DNA of 64,000 bases from Thiospirillum jenense (GCF_014145225.1 NZ_JABVCQ010000001.1:1-64000), one strand, 5' to 3'. Shown: positions 27,740 through 37,392, counted from the first letter of the stretch. A program made the numbers and translations. The notes: generated from the sequence alone by a model not told the origin.

Positions 27740-28177
27740 GTGCTAGTTTTTAAACCAGTCAAATCCAAAAAACGCACCGCTATTTCCATCAGGTTTTTAT
27801 TAAAAAGTGTTGGTTTTTATTGGCATAGTGGTTATAAAAGAATTGCTATCACCGGGATGCTGGCAAGTGTCGTATTAACAACTTTATTGTGTGGCGCTAT
27901 CTTAACTGACTTCAGCACTTTAGGAGTTGGTTTCTGTTTGGTGATAGTTGCATTGTCAGCAATGCTTGATACATTGGGGTTAATACTGATTGTTACCTAT
28001 TTTATCTTTTTCCGTTCTTATATTCCCGAGTCACTTCTGACTGTTGATGTTCGCCCCCGCATTGACCATATCGCCCTGTTGTTTTCTTATCCAATCATTG
28101 CCAGCTTTATTATCAATCGTGTCAGCACATTTTCTATGGCAAAACTATTCGGATACCCGTTTCCGGAGCGGGATTAA
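27740..28177 (+). CDS. Small membrane protein of unknown function
   Basis: A 145-residue protein with a basic N-terminus (FKPVKSKKRT) and about three hydrophobic segments: residues 37-58 (ITGMLASVVLTTLLCGAIL), 63-92 (LGVGFCLVIVALSAMLDTLG and onward to IFF) and 108-125 (IALLFSYPIIASFIINRV). It has no domain that I recognise. The start is uncertain because there is no good ribosome site near 27740; translation from ATG at 27797 or a later codon is possible. Composition is more AT-rich than most of the window. It could be a genuine orphan membrane protein or part of a horizontally acquired piece. Confidence 0.5.
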   Translation: MLVFKPVKSKKRTAISIRFLLKSVGFYWHSGYKRIAITGMLASVVLTTLLCGAILTDFSTLGVGFCLVIVALSAMLDTLGLILIVTYFIFFRSYIPESLLTVDVRPRIDHIALLFSYPIIASFIINRVSTFSMAKLFGYPFPERD

Positions 28178-28265
28178 ATCAAATGTTGGGTTTTTATAAT
28201 TGGTGAAGACCGCTGGTATCCGAATAGTTAGCGATTGTTCACTGCCTATTAAATTGGTTAAACAA

Positions 28266-28793
28266 TCACGCATAGCGCCCCGCCTCGAATGGCGCCATTT
28301 GAATATCAACCAGCGTTCCAATTGTCACTGCATTAAATACCGCAATTAAATCATGGCTGTGCATCCGAATACAGCCATGTGAATGCGCTACGCCCAACGG
28401 CGCATTTTCTGGGCAGCCGTGAATATAAATAAACCGCCGCAACGTATCCACTTCCCCACCGCGATTGCGCCCGCTTTCTAAACCCGTTAGCCATAAAATC
28501 CGCGTTAAAATCCAATCACGTTCTGGATAAAGCGCCGCCAATTCCGCGCTATACATCTCACCCGTTGGACGGCGGCCGCGAAATACCGTGCCAATTGGAC
28601 AGCCTTCCCCAATTTTAATACGCACCCGGTGACGCCCCCGCGGGGTACAGCCGCTGTTGCGCTGCTCACCAGCACCATTCGCCGCCGTAGAAATAGCGTA
28701 AAAATCAAGTACTTGACCATTTGCGCACACCGCCAGCCTCTGCGCCCGCAGCGAAATGTGTAAATAATCCACTGACATCGCCCGCAATTCCAT
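28266..28793 (-). CDS. L,D-transpeptidase (YkuD domain)
   Basis: A 175-residue YkuD-fold protein. The catalytic site is complete: IHGCPENAPLG and, 15 residues later, HSHGCIRMHSHDL with the active-site cysteine (HxxxxxxSHGC(I/V)R pattern). Substrate-side features include CTPRGRHRVRIKIGEG. Such enzymes cross-link peptidoglycan or anchor lipoproteins to it, but this protein has no signal peptide or membrane anchor, so it may belong to the short cytosolic-looking YbiS/YkuD group or be exported in another way. Start is ATG at 28793 or at 28778 (M six). It lies alone, convergent with the plus-strand membrane protein and divergent from grxC. Confidence 0.88.
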   Translation of the reverse strand: MELRAMSVDYLHISLRAQRLAVCANGQVLDFYAISTAANGAGEQRNSGCTPRGRHRVRIKIGEGCPIGTVFRGRRPTGEMYSAELAALYPERDWILTRILWLTGLESGRNRGGEVDTLRRFIYIHGCPENAPLGVAHSHGCIRMHSHDLIAVFNAVTIGTLVDIQMAPFEAGRYA

Positions 28794-28994
28794 AAAAGTC
28801 TATCCTCATCACACCCACGCCAGTAGTGAAAACGCGGCGCTTTGGGGTATTATTCTTTGTCTGCTCATCATCACCTGGATTGAGAAAATCTGCAACCAGA
28901 GCAATTGTTTGAATTGGTTTATATGCATTAAAATACATCGCTAATAATTCGGTTTTTTATTCATTATCTTCAAATCACACATCAGGAACAGATA

Positions 28995-29267
28995 ATGGTC
29001 AAAGTTGAAATGTATAGTACAGCTTGGTGTCCCTATTGCATCCGCGCCCGCCATTTATTAAAACAAAAAGGCGTGGATTATACAGAAATTCGCATTGATC
29101 TCAATCCAGAACAACACGCCATGATGATTCAACGCAGCACCTGCTTTACTGTACCACAAATTTTTATTAATGATCGCCCGATTGGTGGCTATGATGACCT
29201 CACACAGTTGGACGCACTGGGGCAATTAAATCAATTATTACAAGCAGCGGAATCAGGCACACTATGA
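28995..29267 (+). CDS. grxC: Glutaredoxin 3
   Basis: A 90-residue thiol-disulfide oxidoreductase with the dithiol active site CPYC at residues 12-15, the cis-proline segment TVPQIFIND and GGYDDL near the C-terminus. It reduces mixed glutathione disulfides. Its stop overlaps the ATG of hslR by four bases (ATGA), which in turn overlaps the sensor kinase, so the three are probably translated as one operon. Ribosome site AGGAAC eight bases before the ATG. Nothing unusual in the protein. Confidence 0.96.
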   Translation: MVKVEMYSTAWCPYCIRARHLLKQKGVDYTEIRIDLNPEQHAMMIQRSTCFTVPQIFINDRPIGGYDDLTQLDALGQLNQLLQAAESGTL

Positions 29268-29695
29268 GTAAATCAACACCAATAGAACAGCGCCAAACTA
29301 TATTAACAGAGCAACGTTTAGATAAATGGTTATGGGTCGCTCGCTTTTTCAAAACTCGTCAATTAGCCATCGCTGCAATTAACGGCGGCAAAATAAAAGT
29401 AGATGAACAACGCTGTAAACCAAGCCGTTTAGTGCGCCCCGGCAGTCGAATACAGATTCAAAAAGGCATATTGACTTGGCAGATTGAAGTATTAACCTTG
29501 CCGACTCAACGCCGGCCGGCTGCTGAAGCAATACAATGCTATTGTGAAGCTCCAGCCAGTCAAGAAGCGCGTCAAGCGTTAATTCAATCGCAACGAGACA
29601 CGGGTCATTACCCGCATATCACAGGACAGGGGCGGCCAACAAAACGCGATCGGCGGCAACTGGATGCCTTAATTGATTCGACTATTACCCAATGA
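29264..29695 (+). CDS. hslR: Hsp15-like S4 RNA-binding heat-shock protein
   Basis: A 143-residue protein with an N-terminal S4 RNA-binding domain: RLDKWLWVARFFKTRQLA, then AINGGKIKVDEQRCKPSR and VRPGSRIQI. Hsp15 in Escherichia coli binds stalled 50S subunits still carrying nascent chains and is heat-induced. The C-terminal part (RDTGHYPHITGQGRPTKRDRR) matches the basic tail of the family. It overlaps both neighbours by four bases. Family members are about 130 residues, so length fits. Confidence 0.92.
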   Translation: MSKSTPIEQRQTILTEQRLDKWLWVARFFKTRQLAIAAINGGKIKVDEQRCKPSRLVRPGSRIQIQKGILTWQIEVLTLPTQRRPAAEAIQCYCEAPASQEARQALIQSQRDTGHYPHITGQGRPTKRDRRQLDALIDSTITQ

Positions 29696-32600
29696 ACCAA
29701 CCCCGATTATTGCGGTCATTATGGTTGCTACCGTCGCTGGTCATCATTGCAGGAATTGCACTCACCCTATTGAGTTGGCAGCAATTTCAGGTGAATGAAC
29801 AACGCCTAGTTAACATATGTCAAGTGCAATTAAATGCCATTGCTCATCAAATAAAACAACCAATCTGCGCACAACCACACCATGCTGTGCTGTCCTTATT
29901 GGGAGTAACTGACTTATTTCAACAATCGTATTCGTTAAATCAATCATTATTTAACTATACTGATATTGCAGAATCACTGCCACTCATCACACATGTTGGG
30001 ATTCAAACACTGGATGTTTTTAGCAATGACAATCGCAATGTGCGAATACCATTGTACGATGTCAAATATCAAGCAAATTACATTGTGGTGTTGGGTATTT
30101 TGATTACTTTATTCTTGGCAATGCTGACATGGTTTTTATTACGGCGCTGGGCGTTTATTCAGGCATCTATTGCACACTTGCAAAGCAAACTCGCTGAAAA
30201 CAACGAGCATTATTGCCAAATATTTGAATTAAGCAGCGCAATTCAGTTGGTTATCAACCCACAGAGTAGATGTATTGTTGATGCCAACTCAGCTGCTGTT
30301 GCGTTTTATGGCTACACGCACCCGCAATTAACCGCATTAACCATAACTGATATTATTTTATTATCAAACGACGCTTTACAACAGCAATTATCGGCGGTGA
30401 TTGATGGAACGCAGCGACAATTTCATTGTCAACATCGCCTGGCATCCGGGGAGGTGCGTCAAGTTGAAATTTACTCAGTCCCCATACAAATTGGCAACCA
30501 AATTTTATTACACACCATTGTCCACGATATTACTGTGCGTTATGAAATCGAAGCCGCATTACAAGCCTCCGAAGCAAAATTGCGCACCATTTTTGACATC
30601 TTACCTATTGGTATTTCTATTACAGACCGCACTGGAAAAGTGATTGATTGCAATGGCGCATCAGAGGGATTGTTAGGATTATCCTGCACCGATCATTTAC
30701 AGCGTCATTATGACAGTCCGGAGTGGCAAATTGTGCGTCCAGATGGCTCGCCTATGCCGCCCAGAGAATATGCGAGTGTCCGTGCTTTTATTGAAAAACG
30801 CCCAATACATAATGTGGAAATGGGCATTGTCAAGCCAAACGGAATGACTTGGATATTAGTCAATGCTATTCCTTCAACACATCCTGATTACGGTGTCATC
30901 ATTACCTACGCTGATATTACAGCGTATAAACAAACACATTCACATTTGCATGCCTTAACCGAACGTTTGCAATTAGCAACCGATGCGGGTGGTATTGGCG
31001 TTTGGGAATGGGATATTGTGAACGATCGCATCATTTGGGATGATCGGATTTATGCGATGTATGGATTAGAACGCGCCGAATTTGAAGGGACTTATGCGGC
31101 ATGGCTAAACCTTTTACATCCAGATGATGCGGTGTTATTTACACTTGAACAAGCTAAAGATTTTTTTTCTAGTCAATACGATTCTTGTGCCACACAATTC
31201 CGCGTCTATTGGCCGGACGGCAGCATCCGTTATCTTGCTACATCCGCCAAAATTTTGCGAGATCACAACAACAATCTTCAGCGTTTAATCGGTGTTAATT
31301 GGGATATTACCGAACAGCAACAAGCGCAGTTAGCATTACAAGCCAGTGAAGCGCGAGCGCGTACTATTATTGATGCATCACCCATCCCCTTTGTGTTAAT
31401 TGATGTTGTTAAACAAACGTTTGTTTATCTTAATCCCGCATTTATTCGCCATTTTGGTTACACTGAAACCGATATTCCCACCGTGACTGCATGGTGGCCA
31501 TTGGCTTATCCTGATCCAATTTATCGTCAACAAGTACAAGAAACTTGGAAAATTCGTCTTGAACAAACACAATGCGGACAGGCATTTGACCCAATGGAAG
31601 TCAATATTCGCTGTAAAGATCAAAGGCAATGCACGGTTATAGTTGTTGCGACACCATTAGAATCACCCTTTACCAACTTATTTCTCGTTTCCTTATATGA
31701 TGTGACCGAATTACATCGGGCGCGTGAATTAGCCGAACAGGCAGCGCGTATTAAAACCGAATTTTTGGCCAATATGAGCCATGAAATCCGCACTCCCATG
31801 ACCGCAATTATTGGTTTATCGGAACTTGCACTGCATAAACCATTAGCGCCTTCTATTCGGGCTGATTTAGAAAAAATCCATTATGCAGCCCACAGTTTAC
31901 TTAGAATTATTAATGATATTTTGGATTATTCTAAAATTGAATCAGGACACTTTTATATTGAGCAACAAGACTTTAGTTTAGATATTTTATTAGAAAATAT
32001 GCGGCATTTATTTGCGCTGCGCGCTGAAGAAAAAGGGTTGATAATACAATTTTATTTAACACCAGAAATGCCTCGCTGGCTCAAAGGTGATCCGCTGCGT
32101 TTACAACAAGTGTTATCTAATTTATTAAGTAACGCAATTAAATTCACAACCGCCGGACAGGTACAATTAAGTATTAGCATAACAGCCAGTTCATCTAAAC
32201 AAATCAATTTATGCTTTATCATTTGCGATACCGGTATTGGCATGGATAAAGCAACCGTCGGCCGACTTTTTCAACCATTTATGCAGGCCGACGGTTCAAT
32301 TACCCGTCGTTTTGGTGGCACCGGATTAGGATTGGCGATTAGCCAAAAATTGCTACAACTCATGGGCAGTCAATTAACAGTCAAAAGTGAATTAGGACAC
32401 GGTAGTTGCTTTAGTTTTGAATTAGTATTCGGGATAGCCACAAGTGAACTAAACAATCAAGCACCCTTATCCGTGTTGAAGCAATCTGCTTGTGATACAG
32501 TGCCATCCAATTTAGTAGGAAAACGAATTTTAGTTGCCGAAGATAATTTAATTAATCAGCAGGTTATTCAAGGAATTTTGAATTTATCGGGAATAGATGT

Positions 32601-33549
32601 TGATGTAGTGAATAATGGTCAAGACGCCTTGAATCGTCTTGAATTAACTTCATATGACGCCGTCTTGATGGATATTCACATGCCAGAAATGGATGGCCTC
32701 ACAGCCACGCAAAAAATTCGCCAACAAGCGGCCTTTGCCGCACTGCCCATCATTGCTTTAACTGCCAGTGTGACGCTTGAAGAACGCGAACAAGCATTCG
32801 CATGTGGTGTGAATGCAATTTTAGCTAAACCGATTAACTTGGAGGAATTGCATACGACATTGCAATACTGGACAATGCCAAATGCAACAGATATGACCCA
32901 GCCACCTTATCTATCGCTGACTAACATTGGTGTTAATCAAACTGAGCCGCCGCAATTGCCCTTTGTATTGCCCGGTTTTGATTTACGTTTATTAAACCAA
33001 GCGTTGCATAATCCAACACAAATTATTAAATTATTACAGCAATTTGCCACGACAATTCAAGACATTGCCGAGCATATTCAACAAGCATTAGCAGCGGGTG
33101 ATCGCGTTGCGGCGCAGGCATTAGCGCATCGTTTAAAAGGTGTTGCTGGTAATGTCGGTGCGACCGCTTTGTATTCAGCAGCAATGCAATTGGATTTAGA
33201 ATTGCAACAGCTTGAGCCAGTGTCTGAAACAACATTGGCGGCCTTTTATCGCGCCCATGCCGACACCCGCGCCGCACTGGAACAATTGAATACACAAGCA
33301 TCGCCGTCACCAATTAAATTAGGTAATCCTGCGGCATTTTTGGAATTAGCCAATCATGCACGTCAATTATTGACAGCGCGTGATCTATTAACCGATGAAC
33401 TGTTAACCGCATTAGAAGCAACGGTTTCCAGCAATGACGAAGTGAGCTATACGGCGTTTAAACGTCAAGTACAGCAAATTGATTATCGGTTGGCACTAGC
33501 GACATTGGACCAATTATGTCAATGTGCAGAACGTGCATTAGAGAAGTAA
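29692..33549 (+). CDS. Hybrid sensor histidine kinase with four PAS, receiver and HPt domains
   Basis: A 1285-residue membrane phosphorelay kinase. Order: TM1 (about 9-28), a short periplasmic part (30-128) with several cysteines, TM2 (129-150), four PAS/PAC domains (about 165-285, 290-410, 420-545, 555-680), HisKA with phospho-histidine H697 (FLANMSHEIRTPM), HATPase (LSNAIKF, GTGLGLAISQ), a receiver with D994 (VLMDIHMPEMDG), and a C-terminal HPt domain with H1146 (ALAHRLKGVAGNVG). Everything for a His-Asp-His relay is on one chain, except the final response regulator, which is not adjacent. It is coupled by ATGA to hslR and grxC, hinting at redox or protein-stress input; that link is inference. 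Confidence 0.94.
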   Translation: MNQPRLLRSLWLLPSLVIIAGIALTLLSWQQFQVNEQRLVNICQVQLNAIAHQIKQPICAQPHHAVLSLLGVTDLFQQSYSLNQSLFNYTDIAESLPLITHVGIQTLDVFSNDNRNVRIPLYDVKYQANYIVVLGILITLFLAMLTWFLLRRWAFIQASIAHLQSKLAENNEHYCQIFELSSAIQLVINPQSRCIVDANSAAVAFYGYTHPQLTALTITDIILLSNDALQQQLSAVIDGTQRQFHCQHRLASGEVRQVEIYSVPIQIGNQILLHTIVHDITVRYEIEAALQASEAKLRTIFDILPIGISITDRTGKVIDCNGASEGLLGLSCTDHLQRHYDSPEWQIVRPDGSPMPPREYASVRAFIEKRPIHNVEMGIVKPNGMTWILVNAIPSTHPDYGVIITYADITAYKQTHSHLHALTERLQLATDAGGIGVWEWDIVNDRIIWDDRIYAMYGLERAEFEGTYAAWLNLLHPDDAVLFTLEQAKDFFSSQYDSCATQFRVYWPDGSIRYLATSAKILRDHNNNLQRLIGVNWDITEQQQAQLALQASEARARTIIDASPIPFVLIDVVKQTFVYLNPAFIRHFGYTETDIPTVTAWWPLAYPDPIYRQQVQETWKIRLEQTQCGQAFDPMEVNIRCKDQRQCTVIVVATPLESPFTNLFLVSLYDVTELHRARELAEQAARIKTEFLANMSHEIRTPMTAIIGLSELALHKPLAPSIRADLEKIHYAAHSLLRIINDILDYSKIESGHFYIEQQDFSLDILLENMRHLFALRAEEKGLIIQFYLTPEMPRWLKGDPLRLQQVLSNLLSNAIKFTTAGQVQLSISITASSSKQINLCFIICDTGIGMDKATVGRLFQPFMQADGSITRRFGGTGLGLAISQKLLQLMGSQLTVKSELGHGSCFSFELVFGIATSELNNQAPLSVLKQSACDTVPSNLVGKRILVAEDNLINQQVIQGILNLSGIDVDVVNNGQDALNRLELTSYDAVLMDIHMPEMDGLTATQKIRQQAAFAALPIIALTASVTLEEREQAFACGVNAILAKPINLEELHTTLQYWTMPNATDMTQPPYLSLTNIGVNQTEPPQLPFVLPGFDLRLLNQALHNPTQIIKLLQQFATTIQDIAEHIQQALAAGDRVAAQALAHRLKGVAGNVGATALYSAAMQLDLELQQLEPVSETTLAAFYRAHADTRAALEQLNTQASPSPIKLGNPAAFLELANHARQLLTARDLLTDELLTALEATVSSNDEVSYTAFKRQVQQIDYRLALATLDQLCQCAERALEK

Positions 33550-33563
33550 ATAAACCGAACGGC

Positions 33564-33602
33564 GATGGGCGGATTTAACTCAAATTGACAGCACCGCCCA
33601 TC
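33564..33602. terminator. Inverted repeat between convergent genes, possible terminator
   Basis: GATGGGCGG (33564-33572) and CCGCCCATC (33594-33602) form a perfect 9-pair stem with a 21-base loop, 15 bases after the kinase stop. No T run follows on either strand; the role as a bidirectional stop is plausible but unproved. Confidence 0.5.
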
Positions 33603-33619
33603 AATCAACAGGTTTAATG

Positions 33620-34930
33620 TCAGTTGTGCGCTGCTATCAAATGAAGATCATGGCGCCGCACCATCACGCTGGCAATCAACAATAAAACATTAATCACGCC
33701 AACCACCACAAACGGGGCGCGGGGATCAACGGCGTCGAATAGATAACCGCCAACCAATGTAATTAACAAGATGCCAATAGCGCCGAAGATATTAAATGCC
33801 GCCATAATTGAACCGCGTTTATCTACCGGTGCTTCTTGTCCAATCAGTGATTGCGCGCCCAGAAATACGCTAATCTGTCCAATGCCCAGTAGAATAAAAA
33901 AGCCAATGCCGTAGGTCGCTAACGGGTCATCAAGCAATAATAAAACCAAATTACCAACCGCTGATAACCCCATGCAAATCGCTAATGCGGTGACGCGATC
34001 AATGCGATCTAATATTGCGCCGAGAATTGGCGCCCAGGCCAGCGCGGCAATTTGCGCAATAATAAAAATAAAGGTGCCGTGTTTAATCGCTTCTGCCGGT
34101 TCCATGCCCGCTGCTTTACCAGCCAACGTCCCCCACAGAATTAAAAAGGTGGCGTTAATGGATTGATCGCCGCGTGCAATAAAAGCGGCTGAATAGGCTA
34201 ATGCAATGCGCGGGTTGCGGATGGCGGTAAACCCGCTTTTGAATAATGTATTTATGGATGGCCGTTCATCGCGTTGAATTGGAATGCCGGGGCGCAAGCC
34301 AATCATCACTAATCCCGCCACACCAATACAGGCCGCCGCAACGATGAAATGGGTGTATTGCCCAGCGGTTTCGCCATTCCACCCGGCGTTCATAAATATC
34401 TTGGGTAAAGCGCCGCCCAATCCTTGAATAAAAACGATGCCCAAACCCGTTAATACGCCAATTAACGCGACCAATTTACCGCGTGAAATCTCGGCGGGAT
34501 AATCCACCATAATCGTTGATAAGGCGCCGGCAACTGCGACCACGCCCAAGCCATAAATCAGCCGATACCCGTATAATTCGCCGACCGATTGGGCGAATGG
34601 ATACAACACATAAGTCAGTGCCAGTAATAAAAAGCCGATGGCGTAAATCGAGCGCCGCCCGAGGCGGTCAATTAAAATCCCGGTTGGGAGAAAAAAGATC
34701 AGCGTAATCATTTCGGTTAAAAACACCAAATGGCCGCTGATGCTGCCCTGTTCTGAGGCGGGGATTTTTAAATGCTCATTGAGAATGTACGTCTGGCCGC
34801 TGCTAATAAAAATCATCAGGCCAATTGAAAAAAAGCTGATGATTAGAAAGTTGATGGCGTGATAGCGGCTCACGTCCGGCGCTAATAGAATTGGGCCGAG
34901 GCGCTGCGGCGGTAATAAAGGATTTATCAT
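33620..34930 (-). CDS. Major facilitator superfamily transporter
   Basis: A 436-residue integral membrane protein with about twelve hydrophobic segments in two halves. The cytoplasmic loop-2 motif is readable as GILIDRLGRRSIYAIG (G-x-L-x-D-R-x-G-R-R), near residue 82, and a half-related version, GAILDRIDRVTALA, lies in the second half. It fits the MFS drug/metabolite exporters or sugar-type carriers; no substrate can be named. The N-terminal 25 residues are hydrophilic and cytosolic. It is convergent with the kinase gene and has rpsT downstream on the opposite side in the same direction. Nothing indicates a regulatory partner. Confidence 0.88.
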   Translation of the reverse strand: MINPLLPPQRLGPILLAPDVSRYHAINFLIISFFSIGLMIFISSGQTYILNEHLKIPASEQGSISGHLVFLTEMITLIFFLPTGILIDRLGRRSIYAIGFLLLALTYVLYPFAQSVGELYGYRLIYGLGVVAVAGALSTIMVDYPAEISRGKLVALIGVLTGLGIVFIQGLGGALPKIFMNAGWNGETAGQYTHFIVAAACIGVAGLVMIGLRPGIPIQRDERPSINTLFKSGFTAIRNPRIALAYSAAFIARGDQSINATFLILWGTLAGKAAGMEPAEAIKHGTFIFIIAQIAALAWAPILGAILDRIDRVTALAICMGLSAVGNLVLLLLDDPLATYGIGFFILLGIGQISVFLGAQSLIGQEAPVDKRGSIMAAFNIFGAIGILLITLVGGYLFDAVDPRAPFVVVGVINVLLLIASVMVRRHDLHLIAAHN

Positions 34931-35005
34931 AATATCTCCGCCACAGGCTAAATGCTGGGAATGATGCGGTGGTTTGGCCGGTCATAAAAACCAGCGCGGG
35001 GTGAA

Positions 35006-35269
35006 TTACGCCATGGCTTTTAAGCGCGCATTTAACCGACTTTTATGCCGCGCTGCTTTATTGGCGTGAATTAAACCTTTGCCAGCGGCATTATCAATGA
35101 CCGGCACCGCTTGTTGATAAGCCGCCACGGCCGCTGTTTTATCTTCGGCTAAAATGGCTTTTAATACCTTTTTAACAGCGGTGCGAAAGCGGCTGCGTTG
35201 TGCGGCATTACGTTGGCGATGCACTTCTGATTGATGCGCACGTTTTTTAGCTTGGGCGCTATTTGCCAT
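35006..35269 (-). CDS. rpsT: 30S ribosomal protein S20
   Basis: An 87-residue, highly basic primary 16S rRNA-binding protein. It starts [19 protein letters not shown], as in nearly all S20 proteins, and ends in [14 protein letters not shown] chose the ATG at 35269, with GGAGA about nine bases upstream; a longer open frame starting at 35326 only adds an unlikely leader. It usually stands beside murJ or ribF; here an MFS transporter and a methyltransferase are the neighbours. Expression is often autoregulated by S20 through its leader, but no specific signal is visible here. Confidence 0.97.
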   Translation of the reverse strand: MANSAQAKKRAHQSEVHRQRNAAQRSRFRTAVKKVLKAILAEDKTAAVAAYQQAVPVIDNAAGKGLIHANKAARHKSRLNARLKAMA

Positions 35270-35401
35270 ACTGATTGTCTCCGAATGCGTAATAATTAAA
35301 TGAAATGGCGTGGTTGGGTTGACCAATTAAAGAGTGCGCAATGTAAATGATAAGTGCTGATTCGTCAATGGTTATCAAGCACGGCGCGGCAATGAACGTG
35401 T

Positions 35402-36301
35402 TCACCCGGGTTTAACGGCGGTGGCAATGACATAATCCAGCCCGGCGTACACTGTTTGCGCATCAAAGGGTAACGCCAGCCGCACGGCAAACCGCAGCAA
35501 CGGGTGCAGCCGCGCCAGCACTTCGGGATGGGTGCGCAAATATTGGTGCAGCGGCGGGTACACCTCGTCACGAATTGAGCGCAATTCAACGTGCGCAAAC
35601 CCCGCGGCGGCGAGGCGTTTGGCGTACTCGGGGGCGGGGTAGGCGTTCGCGCCGGGGATGGCAAAACGGCTGGCGATCAGCGCCCAGTTGAGGCGTTGCA
35701 GCAAGCGCCAGCGCCAATCCGTGACCAGCGGCAGCGGGATGATGTCGGCTAACACCAGCCGCCCGCCGGGGCGCAGTACTCGCCACGCTTCGGCAAAAAA
35801 ACGCTCGCGGGTGCGGAAGTGAAAGGCGCATTCCAACGCCACGACCTTGTCCACCGAGCCGGCGGTTAATTGCATCGCCGTTGCAGAACCGTGCCGTAAA
35901 TCAATGTGTTTGGTTAAACCGAGGGCGGCGACGCGCTGGCGGGCGACGACCACTTGTGAGGTGGTGATGTTCAAACCAATGATGCGGCGCGGTTGATGAT
36001 GCTGCCACCAATATAAATCTTGATCGCCAAATCCAAAGCCGACATCGAGTAGGCAATCTTGATGATTTAATTGCGCGGTGTCCGCCACCAATGCGGCCAG
36101 TGCATCGCAGGCGGCGTCCACGTCAATTGCTTCCGTCCAATAACCGAGATTGAGATAACGCCCGCGCTGGGTGGGCGATTGATCGGCTAATAAATCATAA
36201 ATGGCCGCGACTTCCCGATCCTGCAATGGATTAAACAGCCAATCAAGAAAAGACAAATGGGTTTTGAGAGTTTGCCACCGATTCATGGGTTTATTCATCA
36301 C
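35402..36301 (-). CDS. SAM-dependent class I methyltransferase
   Basis: A 299-residue methyltransferase of the Rossmann type. Motif I is LLDVGFGFGDQDLYW (residues 80-94), followed by GLNITTSQV (acidic end of beta-2 replaced by asparagine), HGSATAMQL and the post-II segment VVALECAFHFRTRERF. LRPGGRLVLADI is motif III. This is closest to the small-molecule methyltransferases acting on phosphoethanolamine, sarcosine/glycine or polyketides, or to tocopherol-type C-methyltransferases; the substrate is unknown. Two ATGs are close together (MMNKPMN). It ends 132 bases before rpsT and follows tatD by 18 bases, so tatD and this gene may be co-transcribed. Composition is GC-rich compared with rpsT. Confidence 0.83.
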   Translation of the reverse strand: MMNKPMNRWQTLKTHLSFLDWLFNPLQDREVAAIYDLLADQSPTQRGRYLNLGYWTEAIDVDAACDALAALVADTAQLNHQDCLLDVGFGFGDQDLYWWQHHQPRRIIGLNITTSQVVVARQRVAALGLTKHIDLRHGSATAMQLTAGSVDKVVALECAFHFRTRERFFAEAWRVLRPGGRLVLADIIPLPLVTDWRWRLLQRLNWALIASRFAIPGANAYPAPEYAKRLAAAGFAHVELRSIRDEVYPPLHQYLRTHPEVLARLHPLLRFAVRLALPFDAQTVYAGLDYVIATAVKPG

Positions 36302-36319
36302 GCGGATTGAAATAAAAAG

Positions 36320-37111
36320 TCAAGGTGTGAGGACGGGACGGGCGGTGTTGAATAATTGAAAAAAGTTTGCCCGTGTGACTGCTGCCAATTCATCTACGCG
36401 CATTTGTTTTAATTCGGCCAATTGCGCGGCGGTGTATTGGACATATTGCGGTTCATTGCTTTGCCCGCGATGCGGCACGGGGGCCAAATAGGGCGCATCG
36501 GTTTCGATCAATAGGCGATCTAACGGCACTTGGCGGGCAACGTCGCGCAATTCATTCGCGGCTTTGAAGGTGATAACGCCGGTGAATGAAATATAAAAAC
36601 CGAGGTCAAGTGCCTGCTGCGCAATCTCCCAGGTTTCAGAAAAACAGTGCATTACGCCGCCCACTTCATTTGCCCGTTCACGCTTTAAGATGGCCAAGGT
36701 GTCATCCGGCGCGGCGCGGGAATGAATAATTAACGGTTTGCCACATTCGCGGGCGGCGGCAATGTGTTGAATAAAACGGCGGTGTTGCCAGGTTAAATCA
36801 CCGTGGCTGCGGTAATAATCTAAACCGGTTTCACCAATGGCGACCACGCGCTCATCGGCGGCGAATTGTACTAATTCAGCAACGGTCGGCTCATGCGTGA
36901 CCGTTTCATTCGGATGGACACCGACGCTGCACCAGACATCTGAATACGGGGCAATTAACTGGCGCATGGCTGGGTAATGCGTTAAATCAATCCCGACGCA
37001 AAGCATGGCTGACACGTTGGCAATGCGCTGCTGTGCCATGAGGGCGGCAAAATCACCCGCGTAGGGCGTTAAATCGAGGCGGTCTAAATGGCAGTGAGAA
37101 TCAACGAACAT
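36320..37111 (-). CDS. tatD: TatD-family metal-dependent deoxyribonuclease
   Basis: A 263-residue TIM-barrel hydrolase. Metal ligands are visible as FVDSHCHLDRLDL (HxH at the N-terminus), GETGLDYY (glutamate), IIHSRAAPDDT, GGVMHCFSET and LIETDAPYLAP. I chose the ATG at 37111; an extension to 37231 adds forty low-complexity residues that overlap the hairpin region. TatD and its relatives (YcfH/YjjV) are 3'-5' exonucleases or deacylases for nucleic acids; this one cannot be assigned to a single paralogue, and the gene symbol is used for the family. It is 18 bases upstream of the methyltransferase. Confidence 0.93.
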   Translation of the reverse strand: MFVDSHCHLDRLDLTPYAGDFAALMAQQRIANVSAMLCVGIDLTHYPAMRQLIAPYSDVWCSVGVHPNETVTHEPTVAELVQFAADERVVAIGETGLDYYRSHGDLTWQHRRFIQHIAAARECGKPLIIHSRAAPDDTLAILKRERANEVGGVMHCFSETWEIAQQALDLGFYISFTGVITFKAANELRDVARQVPLDRLLIETDAPYLAPVPHRGQSNEPQYVQYTAAQLAELKQMRVDELAAVTRANFFQLFNTARPVLTP

Positions 37112-37208
37112 CGCGGTATCATATGGAGTTGGGCGGAACGGGACGCGGGACGGATGCGCGGTTGTCGGGCGGTGATGCGGTGAGTGCGCGAGCGCATTGC
37201 CCGAGCGC

Positions 37209-37269
37209 GGACAGGTCGTCACCCTGTCCACTTTAGCACTACCGTGAAAAGATGCGGTAGTGCTAAAGT
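37209..37269. repeat. Twin hairpins, 7-pair and 15-pair
   Basis: GGACAGG (37209-37215) with CCTGTCC (37223-37229) is immediately followed by ACTTTAGCACTACCG (37230-37244) and its exact complement CGGTAGTGCTAAAGT (37255-37269) with a ten-base loop. Located between divergent tatD and rnfH. No T run on either side; possibly a mobile palindrome or a shared regulator site. Confidence 0.75.
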
Positions 37270-37392
37270 TATTTCACAGCCCGACGGGTGGCGGCAGGCG
37301 GCAGCCGGCCGAGCGCGTCGGTTGACAGGATCCGCTCGTGCGATTGGTGTTTATTCAATCGCGTTCATTCCATTTTTTCAATTCCAAGTTTA

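Noticed and set aside
27740-28177. Treating the orphan membrane protein as spurious
   Set aside because: Kept as a gene because it has three clean hydrophobic segments and a basic N-terminus, though its start is uncertain.
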